Below, one piece after another: positions 26,646 to 35,914 of a stretch of DNA of 64,000 nt. This stretch comes from Olsenella porci (lineage in GTDB: Bacteria > Actinomycetota > Coriobacteriia > Coriobacteriales > Atopobiaceae), in assembly GCF_009695875.1 (NCBI RefSeq), contig NZ_VUNC01000006.1, positions 62,001-126,000 on the forward strand, read 5' to 3'. The translations under genes were made by a program, and so were the position numbers. The first letter of the stretch is position 1; each line of letters starts with the position of its first letter. The notes under the pieces were generated by a model that was not told the origin of the DNA, did not search any database, and saw only the letters and a list, made by a program, of their open reading frames with translations.

Positions 26646-27885
26646 CGTGAGGCTCACCAATAGGCTGGCTCCCGACCTCACGGGGGAGCTCACCCCCCGG
26701 GCCGAGGAACTTGTGATGCAGCAGCTCAAGCGGGGAGGGCTCTCGCACTACGCCTGCGCCAACGCCTCCGTCATCAGGCGCGACGACGAGCGCGACCGCG
26801 ACACGGTCCTGCGCCCCGCGTTCGTGCGCGATGCCGAGAAGATCGTGCACACCCAAGCGTACAACCGTCTCAACGGCAAGACGCAGGTGTTCTCCTTCAG
26901 GCCGGACGACGACCTCTGCAGGCGTGGGTTGCACGAGCAGCTTGTGGGCCGTGTGGCACGCGACATCGGCCGCGCTCTGGGGCTCAACCTCGACCTCATC
27001 GAGGCCATCGCGCTGGGCCACGACATCGGCCACACGCCGTTCGGCCATGCGGGGGAGAGGTTCCTCAACCAGGTGTTCCACGAGCGCACCGGGCGCTGGT
27101 TCTTCCATAACGTCCAGAGCGTGCGCGTGCTCGACGTGCTCTACGGGCGCAACCTGTCGCTCCAGACGCTCGACGGGGTCATCTGCCACAACGGGGAGTT
27201 CGAGCAGCAGGAGTTCCACACCAGTGGGCTCACGAGCTTCGACACCTTCGACCGCGTGGTGCACGGCTGCTGGGAGTCGGGCGACGAGGCGATAGGCAGG
27301 CTTCGGCCCATGACCCTGGAGGGGTGCGTGGTCCGGGTGTCGGACATCATCGCCTACGTGGGCAAGGACCGCCAGGACGCGATCCGGGCGGGGCTTGCGG
27401 ACGAGGGAAGCTTCGACGACGGGCTTGGTGGTGCCTACAACGCCTGGGCGCTCTCGGCCTTCGTTGCGGACGTCGTCGAGAACAGCGTCGGCACCGACCA
27501 CATTGCCCTGAGCGAGGAGGGCTTTGCCGAGATGCGCCGCGCCAAGCGGGAGAACTACGAGAGAATCTACGGGTCGAGCGAGGTCAACGGCGACTTCCCC
27601 TCCAGGGTCGGAGAGCTCTTTGGCCTGCTGTACCAGCATGAGCTCGATGCCCTTGCGGCGGGCGACGAGACGAGCGCGATCTTCTCTCACCACATCAGGC
27701 CGCTGGAGCGGCAGCTATCGCACTACGACGGCGCGTACGACTGGGAGGCGGACCCCGACCAGACGGTGGTCGACTTCATCAGCGCGATGACCGACGACTA
27801 CTTCGTGGCAACGTGCCAGGCGCTCTTCCCCCAGGCGCGCGAGCTGTTCCCCCGTCGGAGCTACTTCGACGGAGTGCGCCCCTAG
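26638..27885 (+). CDS. dgt: dGTP triphosphohydrolase-like HD-domain protein
   Basis: A 415-residue HD-domain protein with the Dgt-family order: RDAEKIVHTQAYNRLNGKTQVF, then the metal His of GLHEQLV (H99), the HD pair H128-D129 in ALGHDIGHTPFGHAGE and a later RVSDIIAY with Asp. Dgt-type enzymes hydrolyse dNTPs to deoxynucleosides plus triphosphate and help set nucleotide pools. The exact nucleotide preference is unknown. It overlaps the ATP-grasp gene by 8 bp and has GAGGGG before its ATG, so the two are co-transcribed. Confidence 0.85.
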   Translation: MSSVRLTNRLAPDLTGELTPRAEELVMQQLKRGGLSHYACANASVIRRDDERDRDTVLRPAFVRDAEKIVHTQAYNRLNGKTQVFSFRPDDDLCRRGLHEQLVGRVARDIGRALGLNLDLIEAIALGHDIGHTPFGHAGERFLNQVFHERTGRWFFHNVQSVRVLDVLYGRNLSLQTLDGVICHNGEFEQQEFHTSGLTSFDTFDRVVHGCWESGDEAIGRLRPMTLEGCVVRVSDIIAYVGKDRQDAIRAGLADEGSFDDGLGGAYNAWALSAFVADVVENSVGTDHIALSEEGFAEMRRAKRENYERIYGSSEVNGDFPSRVGELFGLLYQHELDALAAGDETSAIFSHHIRPLERQLSHYDGAYDWEADPDQTVVDFISAMTDDYFVATCQALFPQARELFPRRSYFDGVRP

Positions 27886-27897
27886 GCAGCGCCCGCT

Positions 27898-27926
27898 GGG
27901 CCCTGCCCCCACCCGTCGGAGGGCCC
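27898..27926. terminator. Hairpin between convergent dgt and the diguanylate cyclase
   Basis: GGGCCCT and AGGGCCC form a 7-bp stem around a 15-base loop. It lies exactly between the stop of the plus-strand dgt gene and the stop of the minus-strand cyclase gene. There is no T-run, so the terminator call is tentative. Confidence 0.45.
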
Positions 27927-29104
27927 TATGCGATCCGCAGCTTGTGAAAGGAGAGCAGCTCCTCGCCCCTGACCTCGGTCTTGTCCGATCGCTTTGCCAC
28001 GTACATCCAATTGTCGGCCCTTTTGATGCAGTCGCGCAGCTGCTCGCTGCTGTGGGGGGAAGCGCTGACGTATCCAATGCTCAGGTTCGCGCGATCCGCC
28101 CCGCCGCGTTCGTTGCAGAGGCTCTGCAGCGCCTCGAGACGCTTGACGAACTCTGCCCTTCCCTCACCTACCGTGATGATGAGAAACTCGTCGCCACCGT
28201 AGCGGTAGCAGTGGTCCCCCGCGTGGTCGAACATGCTGCGAATCGATTCGCCCACCAGCGAGAGCACCCTGTCACCCTGTTGGTGGCCCGTCACATCGTT
28301 GATGCGCTTGAAGGAGTCGATATCCATCAGCGCGACGTTTGCCCTGCCAGAGCACAACGACGGAAAGTCGTCCCGCAGCGCGGTGCGATTGAGCAACTGA
28401 GTGAGCTCGTCCCTCCTCGCCTTCTGAAGGGCATCATCCTCCCTCTTCAGGAGGCTTATGCGAAGCGCCTGGTACCGCAGGAAGGAGCGCCACCTGAGCC
28501 AAGACACCGCAAGGCAGATGAGAAGAAGGATTGCCAGGTCCACCCAATCCTGCCAGGCAACGGCAGACCGCGGCGAATCAGAGAGAACCACGGTCATGAC
28601 AAAGACCGCGGAGAGGCCATTGACCAAGGCATAGCAAATGGCATTGCTCGGCCTGTTTAGTGGCATGAGAAACGCAATCACCGTAACGAGGATGTACTCA
28701 AAGAAGAAGCTGCTTCCCATCTGCGTCGTAAAGAAGGTCACGCTTGCCAGAATCATGTCCGCGCATTGAAAGGTCACGATGATTCCCCGGCATGTCTCAG
28801 CCTTCATCTTGTGAAGCGGGAAGAGCTTCGATGCCTTGCGAAAGAGCTGCATGAACACGATGTTCACGAGGCCGAGCGTCAAGTACGCCATCGTCGCGTT
28901 GATTTGGGGGAGAACCTGCCCCGAGCTAAACGGCGAGAACGTGCCAGCCAAGCCGATTGAGCACATCAGGGATGCGCAAAGCGCCGCAGACGAGCAGAAC
29001 CCCAGGTTCTCGCTGACCAGGCTTTCGATAACCAGAGGGTTCTCAAGTAGCTCGTGCGGCTCGATGTGGTCAAGACGTTGTTCGATCACTGACGTATCGT
29101 CCAT
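27926..29104 (-). CDS. Membrane diguanylate cyclase (GGDEF)
   Basis: The 392-residue protein has an N-terminal ~200-residue membrane part with about six hydrophobic helices, then a GGDEF domain. The cyclase core includes NVALMDIDSFKRINDVTGHQQGD (short form MDIDSFKRINDVTGH) and the active-site loop YGGDEF (residues 302-307), so it should make cyclic-di-GMP from GTP. The inhibitory RxxD site five residues before GGDEF reads HAGD, so product inhibition is probably lost. Codons are less GC-rich than in the flanking genes. A promoter with TTGGCG and TATACA spaced by 17 bp lies upstream. Confidence 0.9.
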   Translation of the reverse strand: MDDTSVIEQRLDHIEPHELLENPLVIESLVSENLGFCSSAALCASLMCSIGLAGTFSPFSSGQVLPQINATMAYLTLGLVNIVFMQLFRKASKLFPLHKMKAETCRGIIVTFQCADMILASVTFFTTQMGSSFFFEYILVTVIAFLMPLNRPSNAICYALVNGLSAVFVMTVVLSDSPRSAVAWQDWVDLAILLLICLAVSWLRWRSFLRYQALRISLLKREDDALQKARRDELTQLLNRTALRDDFPSLCSGRANVALMDIDSFKRINDVTGHQQGDRVLSLVGESIRSMFDHAGDHCYRYGGDEFLIITVGEGRAEFVKRLEALQSLCNERGGADRANLSIGYVSASPHSSEQLRDCIKRADNWMYVAKRSDKTEVRGEELLSFHKLRIA

Positions 29105-29122
29105 ATATAAAACCTCATAAAA

Positions 29123-29151
29123 TGTATAAAGCTAACGCAATTCTTCGCCAA
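29123..29151 (-). promoter_or_regulatory. Promoter of the diguanylate cyclase gene
   Basis: Read on the minus strand, TTGGCG (29151-29146) and TATACA (29128-29123) are separated by exactly 17 bp, and the start codon follows about 19 bp later after an A/T-rich leader. This is one of the best sigma-70-type promoters in the window. Confidence 0.6.
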
Positions 29152-29506
29152 CCTACGAGAGGAACCCTAGTGTCCCGTCGTAGCTCCAACCTTCGCAGGC
29201 GTCTGATGCAAAATAATTGCTAGGCGTGGTCGACTTGTGGGGTCCTTTCAATCGAAAGCTCAATATATGTGAATAGTAAGTCATAAAAACACGAATATAG
29301 AAGCGACGACTCAAGACAGCGCCGCACATTGGGACCGCCGTCGCCCTCGTGGAGGATGGGTCGACGTCGGGCAAAGACATCGCCCCTGTTTCGTTCCTCC
29401 GACGGCGTGCGTCCGAGAGACGTGCTAGATTGCGCAGCGCAGGGGAGGGAATCACGTCACGCGCCGGCCGTCCACCTCGCGGCGGCCCGAATCGCTCCGT
29501 CCTCCC
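29152..29506. other. AT-richer spacer between the EAL and GGDEF genes
   Basis: No gene is supported in these 355 bp. The right-hand part is mixed sequence; the left-hand part (29160-29310) is clearly richer in A/T than the rest of the window. On the minus strand CTACGA and TCGTAG flank a 19-base loop near 29152-29183, just upstream of the cyclase promoter. I looked for a cyclic-di-GMP riboswitch and found none. Confidence 0.4.
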
Positions 29507-32332
29507 TCACTCCCCTTCGGGTAGCTGTACCATGACCTCGATGGCACAGGACTTGTCATCCACGACCACGGGGAAGGCGCGCACGAGATAGCGCTTTCCG
29601 TCATGCGCCATGTACTTTTGCTGAATGGCGCCAGTGTCCACCGCACGCTGCGAGACGCAGTCCTTGCAGCAGCGATCCTGGCCCCAGATGTCAAAGCAGT
29701 CGGAGCTTACCCCCATTGAGCTCACGCTATTTGGGCTCGACGCCTTGTAGACCGAGGGATCCACCAGACGGACGGCATCAAAGTATGAGCCGAGCACGGT
29801 CATTCGACGGATGACGTCCTCCCGGGAGAGGCCCCGCGTCGTTACGACACGGTCGGAGATTGCCTCGCGCAGGCGCCTGTCGGCGATGCGCTCCATCTGC
29901 TCCAGGTCGTCGCTTTCCTGGCTTCGGGCGATGCCCGTGGTGCACCGTACGCTCACCTGAATTCCGTCAACCTGCGAAATTGATGCGACGGCCTGGCGAA
30001 GCTGAGCTGCGACCCGGTCCGCCTGCTCCTTGTTCGCGCACTGAACCAGGACGCAGAACTTGCCCCTGCCAATCTGGTCCCAGGCTCCGTGCACGTCCAC
30101 GACTTGGGCTACGCACGAGCCAACCTTCTTCACGAGGTGGTCGAGGAGCACAGGTCCAAAGGTCAGGTTGAAGTCTGCCACCGAGTCAATGCTCATGACG
30201 ATGAGGGCAAAGGGTATCTGGTCGTGGCGCCAGGCGTCCTGATAGGCCGCCGCCGCACCGGTGAGCTTCGTGGATCCGCGCGCCCCGAGGAGCAGGCTCC
30301 TCTCTCCCGAGAGCTTTAAGGTGTCGCTGTCCAGGTCGATGAAGTAACCCACGAGGCCTTTGATCGTGCCGTTTGAGATCAGTGGCATCTTGGAGGCTCG
30401 AATGTGGTGGACCTCGCCGTTGACCATGCAGGTTCCTGCGACGTTTCTTGTCCGGGCACCCCTGGTGATGATGGCTTCCTCGTCTCGCTCGAATGGGCCA
30501 GGGTCGGGATGCCACCCCATGTCCTCGTCGGTCTTGCCCACGACGGCGTCCTCGGACTCGAAACCGTAGAAGTCGAGGAACTCTTGGCTGGCGCCTATGA
30601 AGCGCCGTTCGGCATCCTTCCAGAAGAGCCCGAGGGGGGCATCGCGCACGAGCGTGTCCCATAGCAGCCTGGACGAGACGAGCTCGCCAGGCTTGGACAC
30701 GTGGCTCACGACCTCCTGGTTGGTGGGTCGTGCGGTGAAGACCAGGAAGCGGTGCCCCACGTTGTGCGCCGGGGCAAACGTGAAGGTCTTCCAGGCGTAG
30801 CGCCCGGTCTCGCGCTCCAGGATGCGGAACGCATCGGAGAGATGCCTTCCCTTCGCCCTGTCCAGGCGTCCATCAATGGTGCTTAGGTCCGTGAAGTCTC
30901 CGAACCTCTCCTTGTCCAGGGGATGGACGAAGCGCGCCCCGATGTCGCGAAGTACCGCCTGTGGTGTCCTACCTTTGAAATGATGGGGGAAGTTGCTGGT
31001 GGAACGATAGATGTACGTTGCCGTGTCGCTGTCAAGGTCGAATATGTCAATCTGCTCGAACAGCAGCATGAGGTAGTTGGTTACCGTCCTCGTTCGAATG
31101 GGGCCCTTCAGCCGCGCGGTGTCAGTGATGTCGCTGGCGCTAACGGCAAAGGCGGAGCTCCTCTGCTGCGACACGATGTGACGTATGGAGAAGGCGTACT
31201 CGCGCTCTCCCACGACCAATTGGGCGGTCTCCACCAAGTCTGTCCTTGCGGAGGTCCGCATAATGTTCAGTGCCTCGCGACCGACGCGGTCGTCCGGGTC
31301 GTTGAGCAGGTTCTCGAGCGACTCCTTGTCCATCACGCCCATCATGGCGAGAAGGTTCGCGAACACCTGCGACTCGAACAGGACGTGGGCATCACCTTGC
31401 TGGAGTTCGATTATGCAGAGGCTGCCGCTGTGCCCGATCGAGAGCGGGTCGTACGCGTCCTCGAGCTGGAGGGGGTTTGCGGCGAGCGTGTTTACCTTGC
31501 CGATGCGCGTGTAGTACCCCAGCACGTTCGAGGTTTCCAGCTCGATGCTCCCGGACTGCAGGTCATGGATGACCCCCTCAAGGGGACGCGGCTTGCTGAT
31601 GAGGTACCCCTGCAATTGCTCGCAGCCAACCGAGAGCAGGAAGTTGCGCTGCTCCTCGGTCTCGACCCCCTCGCATAGCGTTCCTATGTGCAGGTACTTT
31701 GCCATGTTGACTATGGACGAGATGATCACGCGGCTCTGTGGCATCGAGTCGAACTCGCGGAGGAACTCCATGTCTATCTTGAGGACATCGAAATGCGTGT
31801 CCTTGAGCGTGTTGAGCGAGGAGTAGCCGCTTCCGAAGTCGTCCAGCCACAGCTCGTAGCCCCTCTTCCGGAAGCGGGCAGACTCGCGCAGAATCACCTC
31901 GTCATCTGCCAACGCGCTCTCCGTGAGCTCGATGTTGAGGAGCACGCGAGGCACGCCCTCGCGCTGTAGGACCCCGTCGATCTTCTCCAGCATGTCACAC
32001 GCATGGAAGTCTATGCGCGAGAGGTTCACCGAAACGGGGACGACCGGCCTGTCCTCGGCAAGCAAGGTGCCGAGCAAATGGGCAACCTGGGAGACGATCT
32101 TCAGGTCCATGCGCCATATGAGATTCCTGCGCTCGAGCACGGGAACGAAGGCGGCGGGGGAGAGCAGGCCATAGGTGGGGTCATCCCATCTGGCAAGTGC
32201 CTCCATGCCGCAGATGCGTCCCGTGAGGGTGCGCTGCACCGGCTGAAAGTATGGCCGTATCCACCCCTCTTCGAGCGCCTGGCTCAGACGATCGAGAACG
32301 TATGACTCATTTGGACGAACTCGCTGTGCCAT
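29507..32332 (-). CDS. EAL-domain c-di-GMP phosphodiesterase with PAS and degenerate GGDEF domains
   Basis: A 941-residue soluble protein with an EAL domain first. All usual catalytic positions are visible: MEALARW, SVNLSR, ELTESAL, LDDFGSGYSS, LKIDMEF, CEGVETEEQ and QLQGYLISKP, so it should hydrolyse cyclic-di-GMP to pGpG. Two PAS-like segments follow. A GGDEF-like domain has the signature changed to GRGKF, so cyclase activity is unlikely. The C-terminus has a PAS-like segment with a cysteine cluster, CFDIWGQDRCCKDC, that may bind a metal or sense redox. The start is uncertain: ATG 32332 is used because it lies close to the EAL domain, but it has a poor ribosome site; ATG 32398 is the alternative. 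Confidence 0.88.
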   Translation of the reverse strand: MAQRVRPNESYVLDRLSQALEEGWIRPYFQPVQRTLTGRICGMEALARWDDPTYGLLSPAAFVPVLERRNLIWRMDLKIVSQVAHLLGTLLAEDRPVVPVSVNLSRIDFHACDMLEKIDGVLQREGVPRVLLNIELTESALADDEVILRESARFRKRGYELWLDDFGSGYSSLNTLKDTHFDVLKIDMEFLREFDSMPQSRVIISSIVNMAKYLHIGTLCEGVETEEQRNFLLSVGCEQLQGYLISKPRPLEGVIHDLQSGSIELETSNVLGYYTRIGKVNTLAANPLQLEDAYDPLSIGHSGSLCIIELQQGDAHVLFESQVFANLLAMMGVMDKESLENLLNDPDDRVGREALNIMRTSARTDLVETAQLVVGEREYAFSIRHIVSQQRSSAFAVSASDITDTARLKGPIRTRTVTNYLMLLFEQIDIFDLDSDTATYIYRSTSNFPHHFKGRTPQAVLRDIGARFVHPLDKERFGDFTDLSTIDGRLDRAKGRHLSDAFRILERETGRYAWKTFTFAPAHNVGHRFLVFTARPTNQEVVSHVSKPGELVSSRLLWDTLVRDAPLGLFWKDAERRFIGASQEFLDFYGFESEDAVVGKTDEDMGWHPDPGPFERDEEAIITRGARTRNVAGTCMVNGEVHHIRASKMPLISNGTIKGLVGYFIDLDSDTLKLSGERSLLLGARGSTKLTGAAAAYQDAWRHDQIPFALIVMSIDSVADFNLTFGPVLLDHLVKKVGSCVAQVVDVHGAWDQIGRGKFCVLVQCANKEQADRVAAQLRQAVASISQVDGIQVSVRCTTGIARSQESDDLEQMERIADRRLREAISDRVVTTRGLSREDVIRRMTVLGSYFDAVRLVDPSVYKASSPNSVSSMGVSSDCFDIWGQDRCCKDCVSQRAVDTGAIQQKYMAHDGKRYLVRAFPVVVDDKSCAIEVMVQLPEGE

Positions 32333-32689
32333 GAGACCCCGGCTTCCACTGCCAGAAATGGCTTTTAATTTTGTGATAAGTGTAGTCCCATTCTGCATAG
32401 CCGATGCGCGAGCGGTCCATGGATGGCAGCCTTCGTGGGGGCATCACCGTCCGCTTGGCCGGGGGATGGCAAGCTGCATGGGGCCGAAACGAGGGTTCGG
32501 GCCATGGGCATCATCGAGAAGGGGCGTGATTCGTCCAAGCGGGCTTCGGGCGGCATCGGGGGCAAACCCCCACGCCAGGAGCCAAAACGGGGGGCACGGC
32601 GGCGCTCTCCGTGTCCCCCTGCCCCTGCGCGGCTGGTTGTTGTTACGGCTCCGATCTGCGCAGATGCCGCGTGTCGGGTGCCGAGCCCT

Positions 32690-33217
32690 CTATGCCTCCC
32701 TGGCTGCGGACGCCCCCGCCGCTTCGATGTTGGCGGCGGACTCCACGTGAACCTCCTCGCCCCTCCTGAAGGCAAGGCGGAACAGCAGCCTGCCCAGGGG
32801 ACCTCCGAAGAAGATCTGCCATGCCAGGGCCATGGGAAAGTTCAGTGCCGCGGTCTGCAGCCAGGTTCCAACCAGACCGGCAGACGAATACTCCTTGAAG
32901 AGGAAGGTGGCAAACAGGCTCATGGCGGGGCACATCAGGCATACCGTCAGGGAGCAGCGGATGAGCAGCATCCAAATGAGGGGCATGTCCCGGGTGACGA
33001 CACGGTTCGTGAGATGGATCACGGCGCGCTCCATCACGAACATCTCGAGCACGATTGCAACCGGCCACATGATGCGCAGCTCGCCAAACGCCATGAGAAA
33101 CACCCGATCGGTCATGCCGCCGATGGCGAGGGAAATGTTATAGCAGATCATCGCGTAGACCATGATGAACACCATGATCACAGTGAAGATGAAGTTCTCG
33201 AACCTGGTTCTGGGCAT
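32690..33217 (-). CDS. DUF2798-like membrane protein
   Basis: A 175-residue protein with four hydrophobic segments in two pairs (for example FIFTVIMVFIMVYAM and LLIRCSLTVCLMCPAMSLF), matching the duplicated two-helix layout of DUF2798 proteins. The C-terminus is an Ala/Glu-rich tail. No function is known for the family. AGAAGGAG precedes the ATG. It is the outermost gene of the minus-strand, less GC-rich block. Confidence 0.7.
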   Translation of the reverse strand: MPRTRFENFIFTVIMVFIMVYAMICYNISLAIGGMTDRVFLMAFGELRIMWPVAIVLEMFVMERAVIHLTNRVVTRDMPLIWMLLIRCSLTVCLMCPAMSLFATFLFKEYSSAGLVGTWLQTAALNFPMALAWQIFFGGPLGRLLFRLAFRRGEEVHVESAANIEAAGASAAREA

Positions 33218-33534
33218 AAAACGCGCTCCTTCTCTGAGTGACGACTGTGTTGTTCGTTATCACTAGGGGCTAGTGTGCGTTTCCAATTCGAGACCAGTAT
33301 TCGATTGATGGCTGCGTGAGCCTTGGGAACATTACCACACACGTCGCATGGCGATGCGAACTACACATTCATCGTGTGCAATCGTGTCGGCATGCGGGGG
33401 AGGGGCCTCTCGCGCCCGCCGCCCCAGCTACCTGACAGCGGACGGCACGGTTTCCGACAGGCAGTCCCCCTGGCGACGACCGCAACGAGTCCCCACGGGG
33501 GCGCCGCCCTGCTGCCGCATAGTACAATCGGGGC
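33218..33534. promoter_or_regulatory. Divergent region before rarA
   Basis: No gene is seen in these 317 bp between the leftward DUF2798 gene and rarA. TACAAT at 33523-33528 is a good -10 hexamer only 6 bp before the rarA ATG, and no ribosome site is present, which suggests a leaderless rarA mRNA. The left half (33225-33350) is AT-richer and presumably holds the promoter for the DUF2798 gene. Confidence 0.45.
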
Positions 33535-34947
33535 ATGGATACACTCTTCAGCAACATCGAGCGCTCCAAGCGCAGGGCAAACGCCCCTCTCGCCGTCCGC
33601 ATGCGTCCCCAGACCCTCGACCAGTACGTTGGCCAGGAGGAGGCGGTGGGCGAGGGGTCGTGGCTTCGTCGCGCCATCGAGCACGACACCCTCTCGTCGG
33701 TCATCCTCTACGGGCCGGCGGGGACGGGCAAGACCACGCTCGCCAGGATCATCGCCAACACCACGCACGCAGAGTTCGTGGAGGTCTCTGCCGTCACGGG
33801 CACGGTCAAGGACCTCAGACGAGAGATCGACAACGCCAACTCGCGGCTCCTCGCCCAGGGCAGGCGCACCATCCTGTTTGTGGACGAGATCCACCGCTTC
33901 AGCCGCACGCAGCAGGACGCCCTTCTCCATGCAGTCGAGGATCGCATCGTGGTCCTGGTGGGGGCAACCACCGAGAATCCCTACTTCGAAGTCAACGGCG
34001 CGCTCATCAGCCGCTCCCGCGTCGTGGAGCTCCATCCCCTCGCCGACGATGACATCGGGGCGCTCGTGCGACGCGCCCTCATCGCAGAGGAGGGATTGCG
34101 GGGTGCCTTCACCATCGAGGACGATGCGCTGCGAGAGATCGTGACGCTCGCCGGGGGAGACGGGCGGGCCGCCCTCACCTCGCTCGAGCTCGCCAGTCAA
34201 ATGGCCCTCCCTACGGGGGACCCATCCGAGGCGGACCCGGAGCACCCCCTCGCCATCACCGTCCAGAACGTACTGGAGGCAAACCCCAGGCACGGGCTCC
34301 CGTATGACAAGTCGGGTGACATGCACTACGACATCATCTCGGCGTTCATTAAGTCGATGCGTGGCAGCGACCCCGACGCTGCCCTCTACTGGCTCGCGCG
34401 CATGATCGACGGGGGAGAGGATCCCAAGTTCATCGCCCGCCGCATCATGATCTGCGCGAGCGAGGACATAGGAAACGCCGACCCCACCGCCCTTCTGGTG
34501 GCGGAGGCGGCCTTCAGGGCGGCGGAGGTCATTGGGTACCCAGAGTGTCGCATCAACCTTGCCCAGGCGGCGATCTACAACGCGCTGGCACCCAAGTCCA
34601 ACGCCTGCGAGGCATCCATCGACCGCGCCCTCGCCGAGGTGAGGAAGGGCCCCCGACGCGAGGTGCCCAACCACCTGCGAGACCGGCATCGTCCGGGCTC
34701 GGAGACGTATGGTGCCTACCTGTACCCCCACGACTACCCGCAGGGATGGGTTCAGCAGCAGTATCTGCCCGACGGACTCGAGCCCGGTTCCCTGTACCAT
34801 CCTGGGCCTCGCGGCTGGGAGGCCTGGCGCATCGAGGCAACCGCGCGCGATCGCGGCATCGGTCGCGGTCCCAGGCAGGGCACGGATGCGGGCGAGAGGG
34901 GCGGCACTGCCGGCGGTGGGGATGGCGTCACGCCGGGAGAGGGGTAG
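33535..34947 (+). CDS. rarA: Replication-associated recombination protein A (AAA+)
   Basis: The 470-residue protein is RarA/MgsA, an AAA+ clamp-loader-like ATPase acting at stalled forks. Visible are RMRPQTLDQYVGQE, Walker A GPAGTGKT (residues 60-67), Walker B LFVDEIHRF, and sensor 1 GATTENPYFEVN, followed by the family tetramerisation region (SGDMHYDIISAFIKSMRGSDPDA, short form DIISAFIKSMRG) and a YxYPHDYPQGWVQQQYLP-type end. The last ~55 residues are a variable tail. Length is typical. Confidence 0.95.
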   Translation: MDTLFSNIERSKRRANAPLAVRMRPQTLDQYVGQEEAVGEGSWLRRAIEHDTLSSVILYGPAGTGKTTLARIIANTTHAEFVEVSAVTGTVKDLRREIDNANSRLLAQGRRTILFVDEIHRFSRTQQDALLHAVEDRIVVLVGATTENPYFEVNGALISRSRVVELHPLADDDIGALVRRALIAEEGLRGAFTIEDDALREIVTLAGGDGRAALTSLELASQMALPTGDPSEADPEHPLAITVQNVLEANPRHGLPYDKSGDMHYDIISAFIKSMRGSDPDAALYWLARMIDGGEDPKFIARRIMICASEDIGNADPTALLVAEAAFRAAEVIGYPECRINLAQAAIYNALAPKSNACEASIDRALAEVRKGPRREVPNHLRDRHRPGSETYGAYLYPHDYPQGWVQQQYLPDGLEPGSLYHPGPRGWEAWRIEATARDRGIGRGPRQGTDAGERGGTAGGGDGVTPGEG

Positions 34948-35000
34948 CCTGGGCGATACCCCCGCTCCTGCGTAGGCTATTCGACTTGTGGGGGTGACCG

Positions 35001-35729
35001 GTGCATCAGGCAGTCGTCGGCAACGTTCCTCTCGCCGTCATCTTCTGCGTCCCTGTCGGCCTCGCGCTTGGGAGGCCCGTATGCCGTGCCGCAGCATGGA
35101 TGGAGTCACGCCGCGGGCTCTTTCCCTCTCGCCCCTCTCCGGCGAGGTCGCTTGCCTCGGGTGCTGCCCTTGCCGTCGCGTTCTCGTCGCTCGCCGTCCG
35201 CCTCGGGCCTTCCCCGAGCTTCCTGGGGCTCTCGCTCCTCGCCGCGTCCCTCGTCGTGGCATCCCTCGTCGACCTCGACTGTCGCCTCATTCCCAACGGG
35301 TGCATCCTCGCTGGCATCGCAGCCCGCCTCCTCTCCCTCGCGTTCGCGGGCGCATCTGGGGCGCTTGCGCTAGGTGACCTAGCGCGACTCCTTGCCCGTT
35401 CGGCCATCTCCGCGTGTGCCGCCTTCGCCCTGCTCTCCTTTCTCGCGCTCGTGATGGACCGCATCCTGGAAGGCGCAAGCGTCGGCGGGGGAGACGTGAA
35501 GTTGGTTTCGGTCGTGGCCCTGCACCTGGGTCTCGCGAAGGCGATCGTCGCCGTGCTCGTCGCGTGCGCCCTGGGGATCGCGTCGTGGTCAGTGTCGAGG
35601 CGCGTGCGTGGCAGCGAGGGGAGGGGGGACGGGACCTTTGCCTGGGGGCCGTCCATCGCGGTCGCCTCCTGGCTCTCGGCGCTTTGGGGCGACCAAGCGG
35701 TGGCGTGGTACCTCTCGCTCCTCGTCTGA
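35001..35729 (+). CDS. A24-family (prepilin-type) peptidase
   Basis: The 242-residue integral membrane protein has about six helices and the two aspartates of A24 peptidases: DLDCRLIPNG after helix 2-3 and GGGDVKL in the later loop. FAWGPSIAVASWL matches the usual FGPxL end. These enzymes cut leader peptides of type IV pilins or related pseudopilins in the membrane. The methylase half of bifunctional PilD is missing. No pilin gene is nearby, so its substrates lie elsewhere. The GTG start follows GTGGGGG. Confidence 0.75.
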   Translation: MHQAVVGNVPLAVIFCVPVGLALGRPVCRAAAWMESRRGLFPSRPSPARSLASGAALAVAFSSLAVRLGPSPSFLGLSLLAASLVVASLVDLDCRLIPNGCILAGIAARLLSLAFAGASGALALGDLARLLARSAISACAAFALLSFLALVMDRILEGASVGGGDVKLVSVVALHLGLAKAIVAVLVACALGIASWSVSRRVRGSEGRGDGTFAWGPSIAVASWLSALWGDQAVAWYLSLLV

Positions 35730-35914
35730 GGGTTGCGCCGTCCCCGTCGCTGCGGGTCTAAGCGATTGCAAAACGGATAGAATCAGCCTAGGGCGTCTCG
35801 TCACCGCCCCGTCTGCCGAGGGGTGGCAAGCGGCGCGGAGGCTCGGTTCGCCCCGTGCCGACTGGTCTTGCCATCGGCATGCGCCACCCATGCACCCACG
35901 TTGGAGGGAAACCC

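Noticed and set aside
29153-29455. A 100-codon minus-strand frame between the EAL and GGDEF genes
   Set aside because: No ribosome site, no motif, and its end overlaps the promoter of the cyclase gene.
29105-29506. Cyclic-di-GMP riboswitch upstream of the diguanylate cyclase
   Set aside because: The conserved GEMM core elements are not present on the minus strand; only a simple CTACGA/TCGTAG pair is seen.
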